NCBI GenBank assembly: GCA_025201345.1
Contig: JAIXMG010000007.1
Location: 1-64,000 of the forward strand
DNA: 64,000 nucleotides
Source: Thamnidium elegans
Taxonomy: Eukaryota > Mucoromycota > Mucoromycetes > Mucorales > Mucoraceae
Direction: 5' to 3'
Below, one piece after another: positions 1 through 10,466 of this stretch (position 1 is its first letter; each line of letters starts with the position of its first letter). Under the pieces are notes generated by a model, which ran no database searches, had not been told where the DNA came from, and was given only the letters and a program-made list of their open reading frames with translations. A program made the position numbers and the translations under genes.

Positions 1-640
1 TACGAAAGGTAGTAATATTTAAAAGATATTTATTTATTACTACACGCTAAAAACTCTATACATTAAAAAGATATAACCTTAATCCATCATGCATACAAAA
101 AAAAAAAAAAATGGATCTATCGAAAAGGTTTCACTTGGCAATGGAAAAGACCTTGTAAAAAAAAATAAGAATGTATCGTGTATATTACTTACCTTCACTA
201 GGTTAACTATCTTAAAGTACATAAATACGAAAATAAAATATTGATAAACATTCGGATAGTTTGCCTGATGATATACGAAAAAAAAACAAGCTCTTTAAGG
301 CGCGGAGAAAATAAGTAATACACAGATATGTAGTTATTAAAACCGTAAAAAAGTTTTTTCACCCACATGACACCTATGTCTCATTTGGAATCGCTAACGT
401 ATTTAAGATTAAAGGATAAACCAAGGTATTCCGCGGACCGATAAGGTGTTACAAAAAGAATAATTCGTAAAAGGAAAAAGTTCCTTACATGTAAATGTCT
501 ATTTACATATGAGTAATAATCTTTTTCATTTTCTGGAAAAGTAGCTGCTATCTGAGGATGTACTCGTGGTATTGACGGAAGTATGGCAATATCACTCGCT
601 GAAGCTGGCGCTGGTAAGTTTTTTTTCGTTTGGACGCGTC
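1..640 (+). pseudogene. Decayed inverted copy of KduD-like SDR promoter and first exon
   Basis: This segment matches, in inverted orientation, the upstream region and exon 1 of the intact SDR gene at 36411-37398. Position 1 pairs with 37982 and position 640 with 37261, where similarity stops inside intron 1 just after a shared gacgcgtc. The copied ATG is at 509. One T is lost from the run after the fourth codon, which shifts the frame and gives TAG at 542-544, so no dehydrogenase can be made. The splice donor after the exon is still present (GTAAGT at about 614). About 80 bp of 5' UTR present at the other locus are missing. Because the match reaches base 1, the duplicated block may continue outside the window. 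Confidence 0.9.
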
Positions 641-1373
641 TTATGCTGTGTATTAGCTTTTAACGTGTAACATGATATTTACACGGCCCCGTATACACAT
701 ACACTCAACAATAGGTACTCTTATAGAATTCCCGTTGTAATTTACCACTTGATTGTTAGTATTTTTTAAAAAAGAGAAAGCCTTGGATTTCAAAACTCTA
801 GTAATATAATCAATCTTGTCTTTCGGTACTACAGTTTTTATATCATCGATACAGTGATACTTTGTGAGACCAAAGCATACTTAATCCAGTAAAGTTTTTG
901 TATGCTAAAGTACCCTCTTTATTTGTATGGAACTCAGTTTTATAAGATACATGATTTACTTCTTTGACGTTTATTAATACACGTGATATATTCTTCAGAA
1001 AACTTAAGAAATGTTGTGCCGATTGTGATATGTTAACACTGAGAATCGTGGCGTACCAAAAGCGCGTCATAAAGTATTACTATTCTTTTTTAACAAAGAG
1101 TATAAAATCAATCAACAAAAAGGATTAAATTCATTGTGGATAATAATCAATTAAAAAAGTGATATGCGTATAAAGAACAAAGAATATAACTTTATTTTTA
1201 ATAAAAAAATATATTTAATAATCACCATAGGTTCATTTTAAGTAAATAAATCTATCAAATAACTCCTATAATGAAATTTTAATAATGTTATAAATGTAAA
1301 TCCCTCTTCTCAGACGCTAGATATAAGTAGTTAAGGCTTATACCAAATGAAAAATTCAAGAGTTCCCATAATA
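641..1373. other. Intergenic, no gene seen
   Basis: AT-rich spacer between the decayed SDR copy and a tandem repeat. A 75-codon open frame on the minus strand (843-1070) has no recognisable motif and looks like chance. No tRNA-like or other structured RNA was noticed. Confidence 0.6.
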
Positions 1374-1568
1374 AGTCAGCCTTTCAAGGCATATAGAATA
1401 TGCCCGTAGCCCGATACACATTTGATTTCAGTTGGTTGCCATGTTGTTTAGTTCTAGTTTTGGTTTTTTGCTTCCATTTACGATAATAGATAAATCAGTC
1501 TTTCAATGTACATAGGATATGCCAATAGTCCGAATACACATTTGATTTTAGTAATGTCTTGTTGGTTT

Positions 1569-1603
<35 letters not shown>

Positions 1604-1634
1604 CTTTTTTCTTCTATTTACAATAATATAAGTA
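1374..1634. repeat. Imperfect tandem direct duplication, unit about 120-135 bp
   Basis: Two neighbouring units, about 1374-1490 and 1494-1630, align along their length. Both start with a tcag-ctttcaa block, continue through a shared gatatgcc/ccgatacacatttgattt stretch, and end with a ttc-atttac-ataata block. The second unit has gained a run of about 32 T (1571-1602). The pair lies directly downstream of the 68-aa orphan gene. Confidence 0.8.
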
Positions 1635-1642
1635 GACACAGT

Positions 1643-1849
1643 TCAGTTATCTTGATGAACTACAGCAAACTGCCACCGCCGAAGAGTATCTTCTTGGCTT
1701 TTTCTTTCCCATTCTAAAGCTTCGATATGAGCAAACGTCTGCCAAGGAGAAACTTTATCAGCGTCTTGATACTCCACGCCTTGAAATATAAAAAACGGTT
1801 CGTTACTTTCATCAAACGCTAATTTGCCGCTAACCACAGGGATAATCAT
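1643..1849 (-). CDS. Small orphan protein, 68 aa
   Basis: Single-exon open frame of 68 codons. I do not recognise the family. The protein is soluble, with no signal peptide or membrane segment, and is rich in aromatic residues. It has a Trp/acidic C-terminal half (WQTFAHIEALEWERK, then RRWQF) that is probably helical. The upstream side has TATA-like sequence (tttttatatacg, about 1906-1918). Its residue composition is unlike the low-complexity chance frames around it, which is the main reason for accepting it. It could instead be the last exon of a longer gene, but no convincing upstream exon was found. Confidence 0.5.
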   Translation of the reverse strand: MIIPVVSGKLAFDESNEPFFIFQGVEYQDADKVSPWQTFAHIEALEWERKSQEDTLRRWQFAVVHQDN

Positions 1850-2449
1850 TATAAGTTAAAAATGAGACCAGAGAGAAAAAGAGAGATACAAAAAAAAAAG
1901 TCCCCCTTTTTATATACGAAAAAAAAAAAAAAAGGTTTGTCCCTCTGAATTATGACAATAAAAACAGTTTCTTTGACATATTACAAAAAAGTCGTAATTT
2001 TATTAAAAATATATGCAAAAAAAAAAAGGGAGATTACTGATTAATTAAAAAGGTGAGCTTCTCTTAAAAGTAAATCTCGTTACACGGTTGATAAAAAAAA
2101 ACACTCTTTTAATCTACAACAAAAGAAACGTACCTATTGTATTAAGTAGTATCTACAAAATACGCAATCAATGGTAAATACATAGAATTTTTATGTAAAA
2201 TATCTGTACTTGCTAAAACTTATGTAATGCTACAAGCTCCCTTTTTATGAAATTAACGTTCACATGAAAGTGGTCAATTATTACTTATCAAACCAACCGA
2301 CAAACTCACAAGCCTGACTGTAGTACAAAAAGTATAAAGCGTGGGGAACAGAAAAAAAGCGTATTCGGCTTTTCAATAATTGTCATATATATCTTACAAA
2401 TATAATATCCATTTTTTTCCCTTCTTTTTTTCCATAACTAAAAAAAAAA
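1850..2449. other. Divergent intergenic region upstream of PEX6
   Basis: 600 bp of AT-rich sequence with several A runs (for example 1920-1934) between the divergently transcribed 68-aa orphan and PEX6. It presumably holds both promoters. No further gene was seen. Confidence 0.55.
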
Positions 2450-5400
2450 ATGCCTTTGTTTAATACTGCAAACTTGAGTTTAGTTTCTAGTCAAGAAGAC
2501 CAATTTGTTCAAGTTTCAAATGACTTGTGGCAATCGCTTGCACCTTCCAATGACACTCAAGGTAGTTTTTTTTTCTTCTTTCTCTAAATGAATGGACAAC
2601 TTGATGTTAACTTCATGTGAAAAACTTATATAGAATATATTACTGTGTCTGTTACTATTCCAAGCTTGGCCATTCCCTCTCCAATTACGAACTCCAAAAA
2701 CAAAACTGCTTTAAACTCTTTTATTGCTCACTGTAAACCAACTCAACAAGGGGTAAGGAAGAAAAAGATACAAGTGCTATTAGGGAAAAGTGGTTAACAT
2801 ATGTGTATTAGGATGGTAAGAATTTACTCTATGCCAGTAGTCAACTTATTCAAACAGTATATGGTAAGGATGCTATGGCCAGATTAGACGAGGATGATGA
2901 AGAGGATACATGTACCTGTACCGTACAAGTAAAACCCGTTGAATTAATCGAATTAGACGAACTTATCATTGGCGCAACGAACAAAGCATCCTATGAATTT
3001 GCACGAGAAGGTAATAAAGAGAGAGAGAGAGAGAGAGAGAGCGTGTGTGTGATTATATGAGAGTAAGGGCTAAACTGGTTTTTAAAAAATAGATCAAGAA
3101 GCTTTGATCCAATTATTTATTCAAAGCCCAAAGCGAATTATTCGTAGTTCCGAGACTTGTAAATTTGAAAATGGAACCAGTTTTGAAATCTTAATGGCTA
3201 ACCCCGTACAACAAGGATGTATTTTGGCAAGTGATCGTACGCGTGTATTAACTGTTGATTTATCTGATTCTCAAGAGCAAATTACTAGCTCTACTGCTAC
3301 TTCTCCGGTTTGTAACGGATTCAATTTATTAAGCACTCCCAATACACCTGAAGTCATTGAACCAAAGGAATTTGATGCTGTCATCTTACAAAAGCAATGG
3401 CCCGAAGCTCGACTTTACCCTTCTCCTAATACCTTGGACGATGATGAATCTCGTATCTTCATTAATATTCAAGATTTAGCAAAGTGCGGGGTTTTTAGTG
3501 GAGATTGGGTATTACTAAGTGCAAATGATCCCAAAAAATCAAGATTATGCCGAGTCTATGGTATTGATGATACATCCAACCAGTAAGTTTGTATATGATT
3601 ACACTTTAACAAATTTTATTCAATCGTTAATTTAATAGAACCACTGCTTATCTTCCCCCTGTACTTTACTTTAACTTGGGGCTTCCTCTTCCACCGGCTC
3701 CTATGGATGCTGTCAAAGTCTCGATTACAAAAGTTACTGCACCACCTGTTGAAGGACCGCCTGTTGCAACCGCCGTTAGCATTGCACGTATTGCTTCACC
3801 TGCTTCTATGGATAAATCTTTACAATCAGCATTTCTTGAATCATTAAAGCACTGGTTTGAAACCAAGGAACGTATTGTTTGTAAAGGAGATGTGATTGCC
3901 ATCTGTTTAGACGAAGAAACTGCTCGATTGCGTCCACAAGACGATGAAGTAAATACAGTCATGTATACCAAACCTACCACCATGGCTTACTTTAAAGTCA
4001 CTCGTCTTGCAGATCAACTTGAAGATTCTAAAATACATCCATCTTACTTTGGTTCTGGACGTCGTATCGTGCCTAGTAAAACACAAATGATACAAACCGG
4101 TATCGAATACTCGCGTGTTCCTGTCGGTCCCATCTCTCACTATTACAACTTTGCAGAAAAATTACCTTTGCAAAGATCCAGTTCAGTAGCCTATAAACAA
4201 TTACATGAATTAATTTCTTCCTCGTTACATCCTTTGGGCCGTGACTTTGAATTATCCTGTAACGCCTTGTTCCATGGTCCTCGCGGTGGCGGTAAAACAA
4301 CCTTGGTCAAAGAAATTGTAGAAGATCTCGGTATACACTTGTACGAATTCTCTATCTATGATATTGTATCTGATACGGACGCCAAGACCGAAGTACATTT
4401 GCGTGCTAAATTTGATAAGGCAGCTGCACTTGCACCTTGTGTAGTATTAATGCGTCATATGGAAGGATTAGCTAAAAAGAGTGCGGTTGTAGAATCAGGA
4501 CAGGAACCTTTATTGGCAACTGTTTTACAAGAATGTATCAAAAACGTCAACGCAGCTCATGCATCTACTGGATATCCTGTTATGGTAATCGCTACTACTG
4601 GTGATATCGATACATTACCTTCCAGTGTATTATCTTGCTTTAGACATGAGGTTGCAATCAATGCCCCTGATGAAAAGATGCGTTTTCAAATCCTTCATAA
4701 TTTATTACATGATAGTCCATTGGCTCCTGATATATCTCTTTCCAATTTAGCTACGCAAACTGCTGCTTTAGTTGCTAAAGATTTAGTAGATTTAGTAGGT
4801 AGAGCCGGTGTTCTTTCTTTACAACGTATTGATCGTGCAATGTAAATTTTTTATTCGTTTTTATATATATATATATATAAAGATTATTGACCTTTATTAT
4901 TATTATTATTATTATTATAGTCATCGTGTAGAAGAATCAGAAGAAGGATCCTCTTCCGTAGTTTCCAATGCAAGTTTAGTAACAACACAAGATATTCAAG
5001 CTGCAGGTATTACATTAACTGCGTCCGATTTTGACGCCGCATTAGGAGAAGCCCGAGCCAGTTATTCTGATTCTATCGGTGCACCCAAGATTCCCAACGT
5101 TACTTGGGACGATGTAGGTGGTTTAGCCCACGTCAAGGATGATATTCTGGACACCATTCAATTACCTTTAGAACATCCCGAACTTTTTGGAGCCGGTCTT
5201 AAAAAACGTAGTGGTATTTTATTATATGGGCCACCCGGTACCGGAAAGACCTTACTTGCTAAAGCAATTGCTACCTCTTGTTCACTTAATTTCTTTTCAG
5301 TTAAGGGTCCTGAATTACTCAACATGTATATTGGAGAATCTGAAGCGAATGTACGTCGTGTGTTTCAACGTGCACGTGATGCAAAACCATGTGTTATTTT

Positions 5401-6219
5401 CTTTGATGAGTTGGATTCAGTTGCACCCAAGCGTGGAGAAAAGGGTGATTCTGGTGGTGTGATGGATCGTATTGTGAGTCAATTGTTGGCAGAGTTGGAT
5501 GGTATGGGAGAAGGTGGAGAAGAAGCAGGAGCAGGAGACGTATTTGTAATTGGTGCAACCAATCGACCTGATTTACTTGATCCAGCTTTATTACGTCCAG
5601 GTAGATTTGACAAGCTACTTTATCTTGGTGTTAGTCAAGATCATGAATCACAATTAAGAATTATTGAAGCTTTAACTAGAAAGTAAGTTGGGGAAAACAA
5701 ATTAAGGAGTGTTTATAATTATTTACTTATTTTATACATAGGTTCCGTCTTCATCCAGATTTAGATCTTAGACGTGTTGCAGATCGCTGTCCTTTCCACT
5801 ATACAGGTGCAGATTTCTATGCACTTTGTTCTGATGCAATGTTAAAGGCAATGACACGTGTAGCTGACTCAATTGAATCAAAGGTCAACCAATTAAATAA
5901 GGAGAAAAAACCTGATTTACCTCATCCTTTGACAGCTCAATATTATTTATCTCATTTGGTCACACCAGACGAAATTGTCGTTCAAGCCGAAGAAATCGAT
6001 TTCATAAAGGCATTAGAAGAATTGATTCCCAGTGTATCCGCTACTGAACTTGCTCATTATTCCAAAGTTAGAGAAAAGTTTGAAAAGGTAGAAGAAGAGG
6101 ATGATGATGCTGCCTTACAAGCTGCATTATTAGAAGCCAAACAAAACGAACAAAACGATCAATTGAAGACAGTAATGAAAAAGAGGGATAAAGGAAAGGG
6201 CAAGCAGCGTGCTGAGTAA
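2450..6219 (+). CDS. PEX6: Peroxisomal biogenesis AAA-ATPase peroxin-6 (PEX6)
   Basis: With PEX1, PEX6 forms the hexameric motor that pulls the ubiquitinated import receptor PEX5 out of the peroxisomal membrane. Seven exons keep the frame: 2450-2561, 2634-2752, 2812-3010, 3093-3582, 3639-4841, 4921-5682 and 5742-6219. They give 1120 aa, within the fungal PEX6 range. The N-terminal half is the adaptor-type region. D1 begins near residue 480 and has a Walker-A-like GPRGGGKTT (about 520) but no DE box ([10 protein letters not shown] instead). D2 has WDDVGG (about 770), Walker A GPPGTGKT (about 811), Walker [10 protein letters not shown] (about 865), and the arginine-finger region [21 protein letters not shown] degenerate D1 beside a catalytic D2 is typical of this family. 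The C-terminal block [17 protein letters not shown] followed by the FYALCSDAM region identifies PEX6 rather than PEX1 or CDC48. The tail is Lys/Glu-rich. Confidence 0.96.
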
Positions 6220-7411
6220 TAGAAAGAAAAGTTTTAAATAGATGACTTTTTTTTTTTTTTTTACCCTTTTGTAATAATATTAAACTCGTGTCTTTACGAA
6301 ATAATGAATAAAATACTTGTAATAAATACGGTTCTCTAGCATGATGGCAATAAAGAGTATAAAAGGAAAAATTACATGAGTGACTGCTACCGCATCTCCT
6401 AAATCCATGTATGTAATATATATTTTGCATAATGTTAAGTTCTTCTTTTCAAAAACTCGTATTTTCCCGTTAGATTACAAGAGTTCCGGGGGGCGTTGTA
6501 CAAATGCCAGTATATGGTACGGGAACTGAAAACGTTTCTTACTTAAATTAGATTTGCAGGGCGTAAAAAAAAAAAAAAAACTGCAGAGAACAGTTTACGT
6601 ACATTAACAGAAAATTGATTAAAAAGAAACTTAGGAGCAAGAGATTGACATTTAATTCGTACCCATCATGATGTAAAATGATAAAAATGGACTGAGTGGT
6701 AATGCTTATTTACTTGAGGCATACAACATGGTGGCTTTTCCTTGATAAAGATTAATATGACCAATTACAAGTTAGCCGAGAACCAGGTAACTCTCTTTAA
6801 GGCTGACAATGAATTAGCACACCCCTTTTTTTATCCGTATAAAGTTAAATTTATTCGTAGCGACAGGAACGCCGTTCATGACCAATAAAAAATATTTCTA
6901 CCGCAGACTGTAGGATTAAACTCCGGCGTTTTTGCGGCAGAAAGGTAAACGCTTCTTACAGAAAACAATAAGTTAATTCGATATCAGCATGTGTCTATAC
7001 CTGTTATCGTCATCATCATGTATTTTATGACAGCGATAGCATTACTATATATATATATATATAATTTTGGTTATTTTAAAATATTGCTAGTAATAAAAAA
7101 AAATGTGGTTGCTTCTTTCCTTTCAGAGTGTAACAACAGGATATAAATCTTATTATAGGCATATTACAAAAAAGTGATATCACATCGTCAATCTATAATA
7201 GCATCGTGTAACAAAATCTCATGTAAAAAAGTTTTTTTTTTTTAAAAAAAAAAAAAAAAGTATATGAAATGTGTTTATTAGAAAGATTTGAATATTATGA
7301 AGGTATGTATAAATGAAGGGTTGTAATTATATAAGGGGAAAAAAAAGAGTAATAAATACGAATGTAAATACAAAAAAAAAAAAAAAAGTAACAAACAAAA
7401 TATAATGCTAT
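6220..7411. other. Intergenic, convergent spacer
   Basis: About 1.2 kb between the stops of PEX6 and the 127-aa orphan. It contains homopolymers (6247-6262 T, 6566-6581 A, 7229-7258 T then A) and a TA run near 7048-7062. No gene or RNA was recognised. Confidence 0.6.
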
Positions 7412-7864
7412 TTAACAAATCATGATAGGTCTACTATGATGATTATTTTGAATGGGAGGTGATGAAGACCACCAATTTTCGGCAGGTTGAGTATACTTCT
7501 TTTCAGACATTGAACGTTCCAGACGCAATGCATAATATTTGGTATCATCAGTGCAAAATAAGACTGATTTTTCATCTATCAAAAAAAAAAAAAAAAAAAA
7601 AATTAGTAAGAAGCGACATTTTATTTATGATAAATAAGACATACCATCATCACTTAATTTCTTTTCAGATCTACAACAATGAACAGTATTTGATCTTCGA
7701 GGACTAGATGTTGTACTAGTATTGGGAGCTTTAGTTTGAAGGAAAGATCTTTTGATACGTTGTAATAAAGGCGTGATAGATGCCATACTTGGTGTTCTCT
7801 TTCTTTTATTAGTACTGACAGTGAAAGTAGAAGCTGATAATGTAAGTTTGTTGATAAGTAACAT
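7412..7864 (-). CDS. Orphan protein, 127 aa, two exons
   Basis: Exon 1 (7864-7645) ends at a GTATGT donor. Exon 2 (7575-7412) follows a T-rich acceptor ending GATAG. Joining them keeps the frame and gives 127 aa. The N-terminal half is basic and Ser/Thr-rich (a KRKRTPS motif, LLQRIKRSF). The middle has a short acidic piece (LSDDDEKSV). The end is Trp/Ser/Pro-rich (ENWWSSSPPI). There is no membrane segment. I do not recognise a family. The KRKR cluster could serve as a nuclear signal, which is only a guess. The upstream side has TATA-like repeats (7873-7893). Confidence 0.6.
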
Positions 7865-8549
7865 ACTTTTTATGTATATGTATATATATATTTATTGTTT
7901 TTGTGTAGTTTTTAGGTATTAATGATAAAAAAAAAGCCAGAAAAAGAAAACATGAAGCCCTTTATATAGTTTTACCTCAATGGGGGTCTAGAAGGATTTT
8001 TTAGAGGGAGTACACAGGTGGGACTTTAAAAAGGCATGCGAATAACAGAATATTTAAACGCCTCAAAAAAAGAAAATAAAAAAGATTAGAGACTAAACCA
8101 CCCGCTTATTCTTATTACCAATTAATTCGGTATATATAGCTTCAAGTGAGGTTCTTGTTTATATATAAATCGTCCAATATTAAACTTTTCATTAAATACA
8201 AAAAATACAAATGTAAAAAAAAAAAAAGAGAGTTTTTTTCTCCTTGGTTTGAAAAAAATCATGGTGATAGACCTAATAATGATTTCATATCTTTCTATAA
8301 TTACATTCGTACCACCTTATTGAATTTAAACAATTGCCGATCTAGAAAAGGAGGTGCGGGTCAGTGATTTTTATTGTTGTTAATTAATAGATTTCAGGGT
8401 AATCAATACATATAATGAGGCTTGGCTTCTCATAAGGAGGCAAAAGAATACCGGTACGGTTTTATTCCTATTTGACTTTTTAAAATGTTATATTGTCATT
8501 TCAGACAAACTTCCCTATATGCTTCCTATAAATAAATAAATAAAAAGGT
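7865..8549. other. Intergenic, no gene seen
   Basis: AT-rich spacer. A 73-codon plus-strand open frame (8146-8367) is mostly Lys/Asn/Phe from A/T runs and is not convincing. A TATA-like tatatata near 7877-7890 fits a promoter for the minus-strand orphan on the left. Confidence 0.55.
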
Positions 8550-9194
8550 TCATATTTCAGTAACCAACTTAATCAATTTACATGAGCCAAAAAAAAAAAA
8601 AAAACCTTTATGGTTAATACTATCAAAGTTTATCCAATCATTAAAATGAACTATAAATTCCTCTTCATTATCTTCCTCAACAACTTCTTCTTCGTTAATA
8701 GGACTAACTGAATTAAATTGATCGACTAACTCGGGCTCTATAATATCATCTCTGCTAGGATAATAACGTAAATCTTGAATTGTAACTGGATTATTTTCAA
8801 TTATAAAAAACTCATCAGTAAGGTCTTCTTGTGATACAGGCTGAGAATCATTTCCTGCTGTCCTTTGGTCAAAGCTACATTGGAATATTTCACTCGCGAT
8901 ATCAGTACAGCCATTCGGGTTTTGCCATATTTCGTAATCATTGTAAACAGGTTCATGCCATATATCATTGTCAATGGGAAGAGCCTCCTGCCAAATACCG
9001 TACTCATGGTAAAATGGCTCTTGCCATATTAAACAATGTTCACCAGGTTCCGTATAATCTGACTCTGTCCACCATTCTATTAAAATATATACAGCATTTG
9101 AAAGTTCCTCCTTTATACTATTCCTACCTTCTACCACAAACATCAAACCAAACACATTATCGCCAAAGGCATACTCTTCCTTTTGATCAGACAT
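8550..9194 (-). CDS. Acidic orphan protein with 11-residue Trp repeats, 214 aa
   Basis: Single open frame of 214 codons. The protein is strongly acidic and rich in Trp, Tyr and Glu. Around residues 55-95 it carries four consecutive modules with a strict 11-residue period, each starting Ile-Trp (IWQEPFYHEYG, IWQEALPIDND, IWHEPVYNDYE, IWQNPNG). The C-terminal third has a Glu cluster (EEEVVEEDNEEE). The final residues, including five Phe, come from an A/T run and may not be the true end; a small 3' exon is possible. No signal peptide or membrane segment. I do not recognise the family. The antisense frame (8831-9388) is less credible because it runs into homopolymer-coded Phe and Val stretches. 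Confidence 0.55.
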   Translation of the reverse strand: MSDQKEEYAFGDNVFGLMFVVEGRNSIKEELSNAVYILIEWWTESDYTEPGEHCLIWQEPFYHEYGIWQEALPIDNDIWHEPVYNDYEIWQNPNGCTDIASEIFQCSFDQRTAGNDSQPVSQEDLTDEFFIIENNPVTIQDLRYYPSRDDIIEPELVDQFNSVSPINEEEVVEEDNEEEFIVHFNDWINFDSINHKGFFFFFGSCKLIKLVTEI

Positions 9195-9377
9195 TTAACA
9201 GTAAAAGAAAAAAAAAAAGAGTTATTTTAAATTCTAAGTATGTAATTTTTTTTATTTCTTTTTTTTTTTTTTTTTTTGTTAATGTTGTTGTTGCTGCTGC
9301 TTTATTATTGAATATTACAAAAAAAAATAAGGCTTCTTGTTTTATATATACGAAAAGGTTGTGTGAAGAGAGGAATT

Positions 9378-10466
9378 TTAACGTCTAGGTCTTGGCTTAA
9401 CAACAAATTGGTTTGGTGTCTTTCTTGTCTTACCACCCTTAGATAAGACACCCCAAACGGATCTAGGATCTTTGTTACCCTTAGATTTACCTCTACCACC
9501 ACCGTGAGGATGATCACAAGCATTCATAGCCATACCACGAACGGTAGGACGAATACCAAGCCATCTAGATCTACCGGCCTTACCAAGCATTTCATGCTGA
9601 TGATCAGGATTACTGGCTGCACCAATAGTAGCACATGCATCAACTGGAACTAAACGAACTTCACCACTTGATAAACGAACTTGTGCATATCCCGTTTCTC
9701 CTGTTTGAATTAATTGTGCATAGGCACCAGCAGATCTAGCCATAATAGCAGGACCATTACGCTTTAAACCGATGTTATGTAAAATTGTACCGACAGGGAT
9801 CATCTTGAGAGGCATACAGTTACCAACATCAACTGCAACAGTACGAGTGATTGAACTATCGCTACCTTCTTCTTGTTGACCTCTGTAAGAGGTGACCTTG
9901 TCACCTGCCTTAATACCATGAGGAGCAACAATGTAACTGAGCTTCTTTGTGACATCGTGTTCTAATAAAGCGATCCAAGCAGTACGTCCAGGGTCGTGTT
10001 CAAGTCTCTTGACGGTTTGAGTACCGGTCTCAGCACGTTGCCAATCTATAAGACGAATACGTCTCTTATGTCCACCACCACGATGGTGAACAGTGATACG
10101 ACCACTGTTATTACGACCACCTGAACTACGTTTAGCAATGGTTAAGCTACGAACGGCTTTACCCTTGTAGAGATGATCACGAGGAACTCTCTTTAACCAA
10201 CGTTTACCGGGTGTTGTAGGCTTTTTGGTTTTAAATTGACTTGAAGGTGTAGCAGAAGATTTGATACTGTTCATGGCGTTACCTTGTGTGTTGAAACCTG
10301 TCAAAAATGAGGGTCCAGCTGAATCTACAGTAGGCTTTGAAGTGAAGGTACGTAATTGACTGAAACGTGAGATTAAAGAAGTCATGTTGGTCGAAGGTTG
10401 TTGGTATAAACGACCCACAGGCGCCTTTTGGCTAACCTGTTGAAGTACTCTTCCTAAACGAAACAT
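9378..10466 (-). CDS. RML2: Mitochondrial large-subunit ribosomal protein uL2m (L2)
   Basis: Core protein of the mitochondrial large ribosomal subunit, close to the peptidyl transferase centre. The gene is intronless and gives 362 aa. Residues 1-75 are basic and Ser/Thr-rich, like a mitochondrial presequence with a non-conserved linker. The L2 body follows: GRNNSGRITVHHRGGGHKRR, then an OB-fold segment. The C-terminal domain has the conserved GKAGRSRWLGIRPTVRG and the DHPHGGGRGKSKG loop, whose His corresponds to the peptidyl-transferase-loop histidine of bacterial L2. Start codon at 10466; the upstream side has a TATA-like tatatgtgtatata (10483-10496). The presequence and the long extension distinguish it from the cytosolic uL2. 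Confidence 0.96.
   Translation of the reverse strand: MFRLGRVLQQVSQKAPVGRLYQQPSTNMTSLISRFSQLRTFTSKPTVDSAGPSFLTGFNTQGNAMNSIKSSATPSSQFKTKKPTTPGKRWLKRVPRDHLYKGKAVRSLTIAKRSSGGRNNSGRITVHHRGGGHKRRIRLIDWQRAETGTQTVKRLEHDPGRTAWIALLEHDVTKKLSYIVAPHGIKAGDKVTSYRGQQEEGSDSSITRTVAVDVGNCMPLKMIPVGTILHNIGLKRNGPAIMARSAGAYAQLIQTGETGYAQVRLSSGEVRLVPVDACATIGAASNPDHQHEMLGKAGRSRWLGIRPTVRGMAMNACDHPHGGGRGKSKGNKDPRSVWGVLSKGGKTRKTPNQFVVKPRPRR

Noticed and set aside
8831..9388. 185-codon plus-strand frame antisense to the Trp-repeat orphan
   Set aside because: It runs into homopolymer-coded Phe and an Ala/Val stretch and continues into the uL2m 3' end; the minus-strand frame has clearer protein character.
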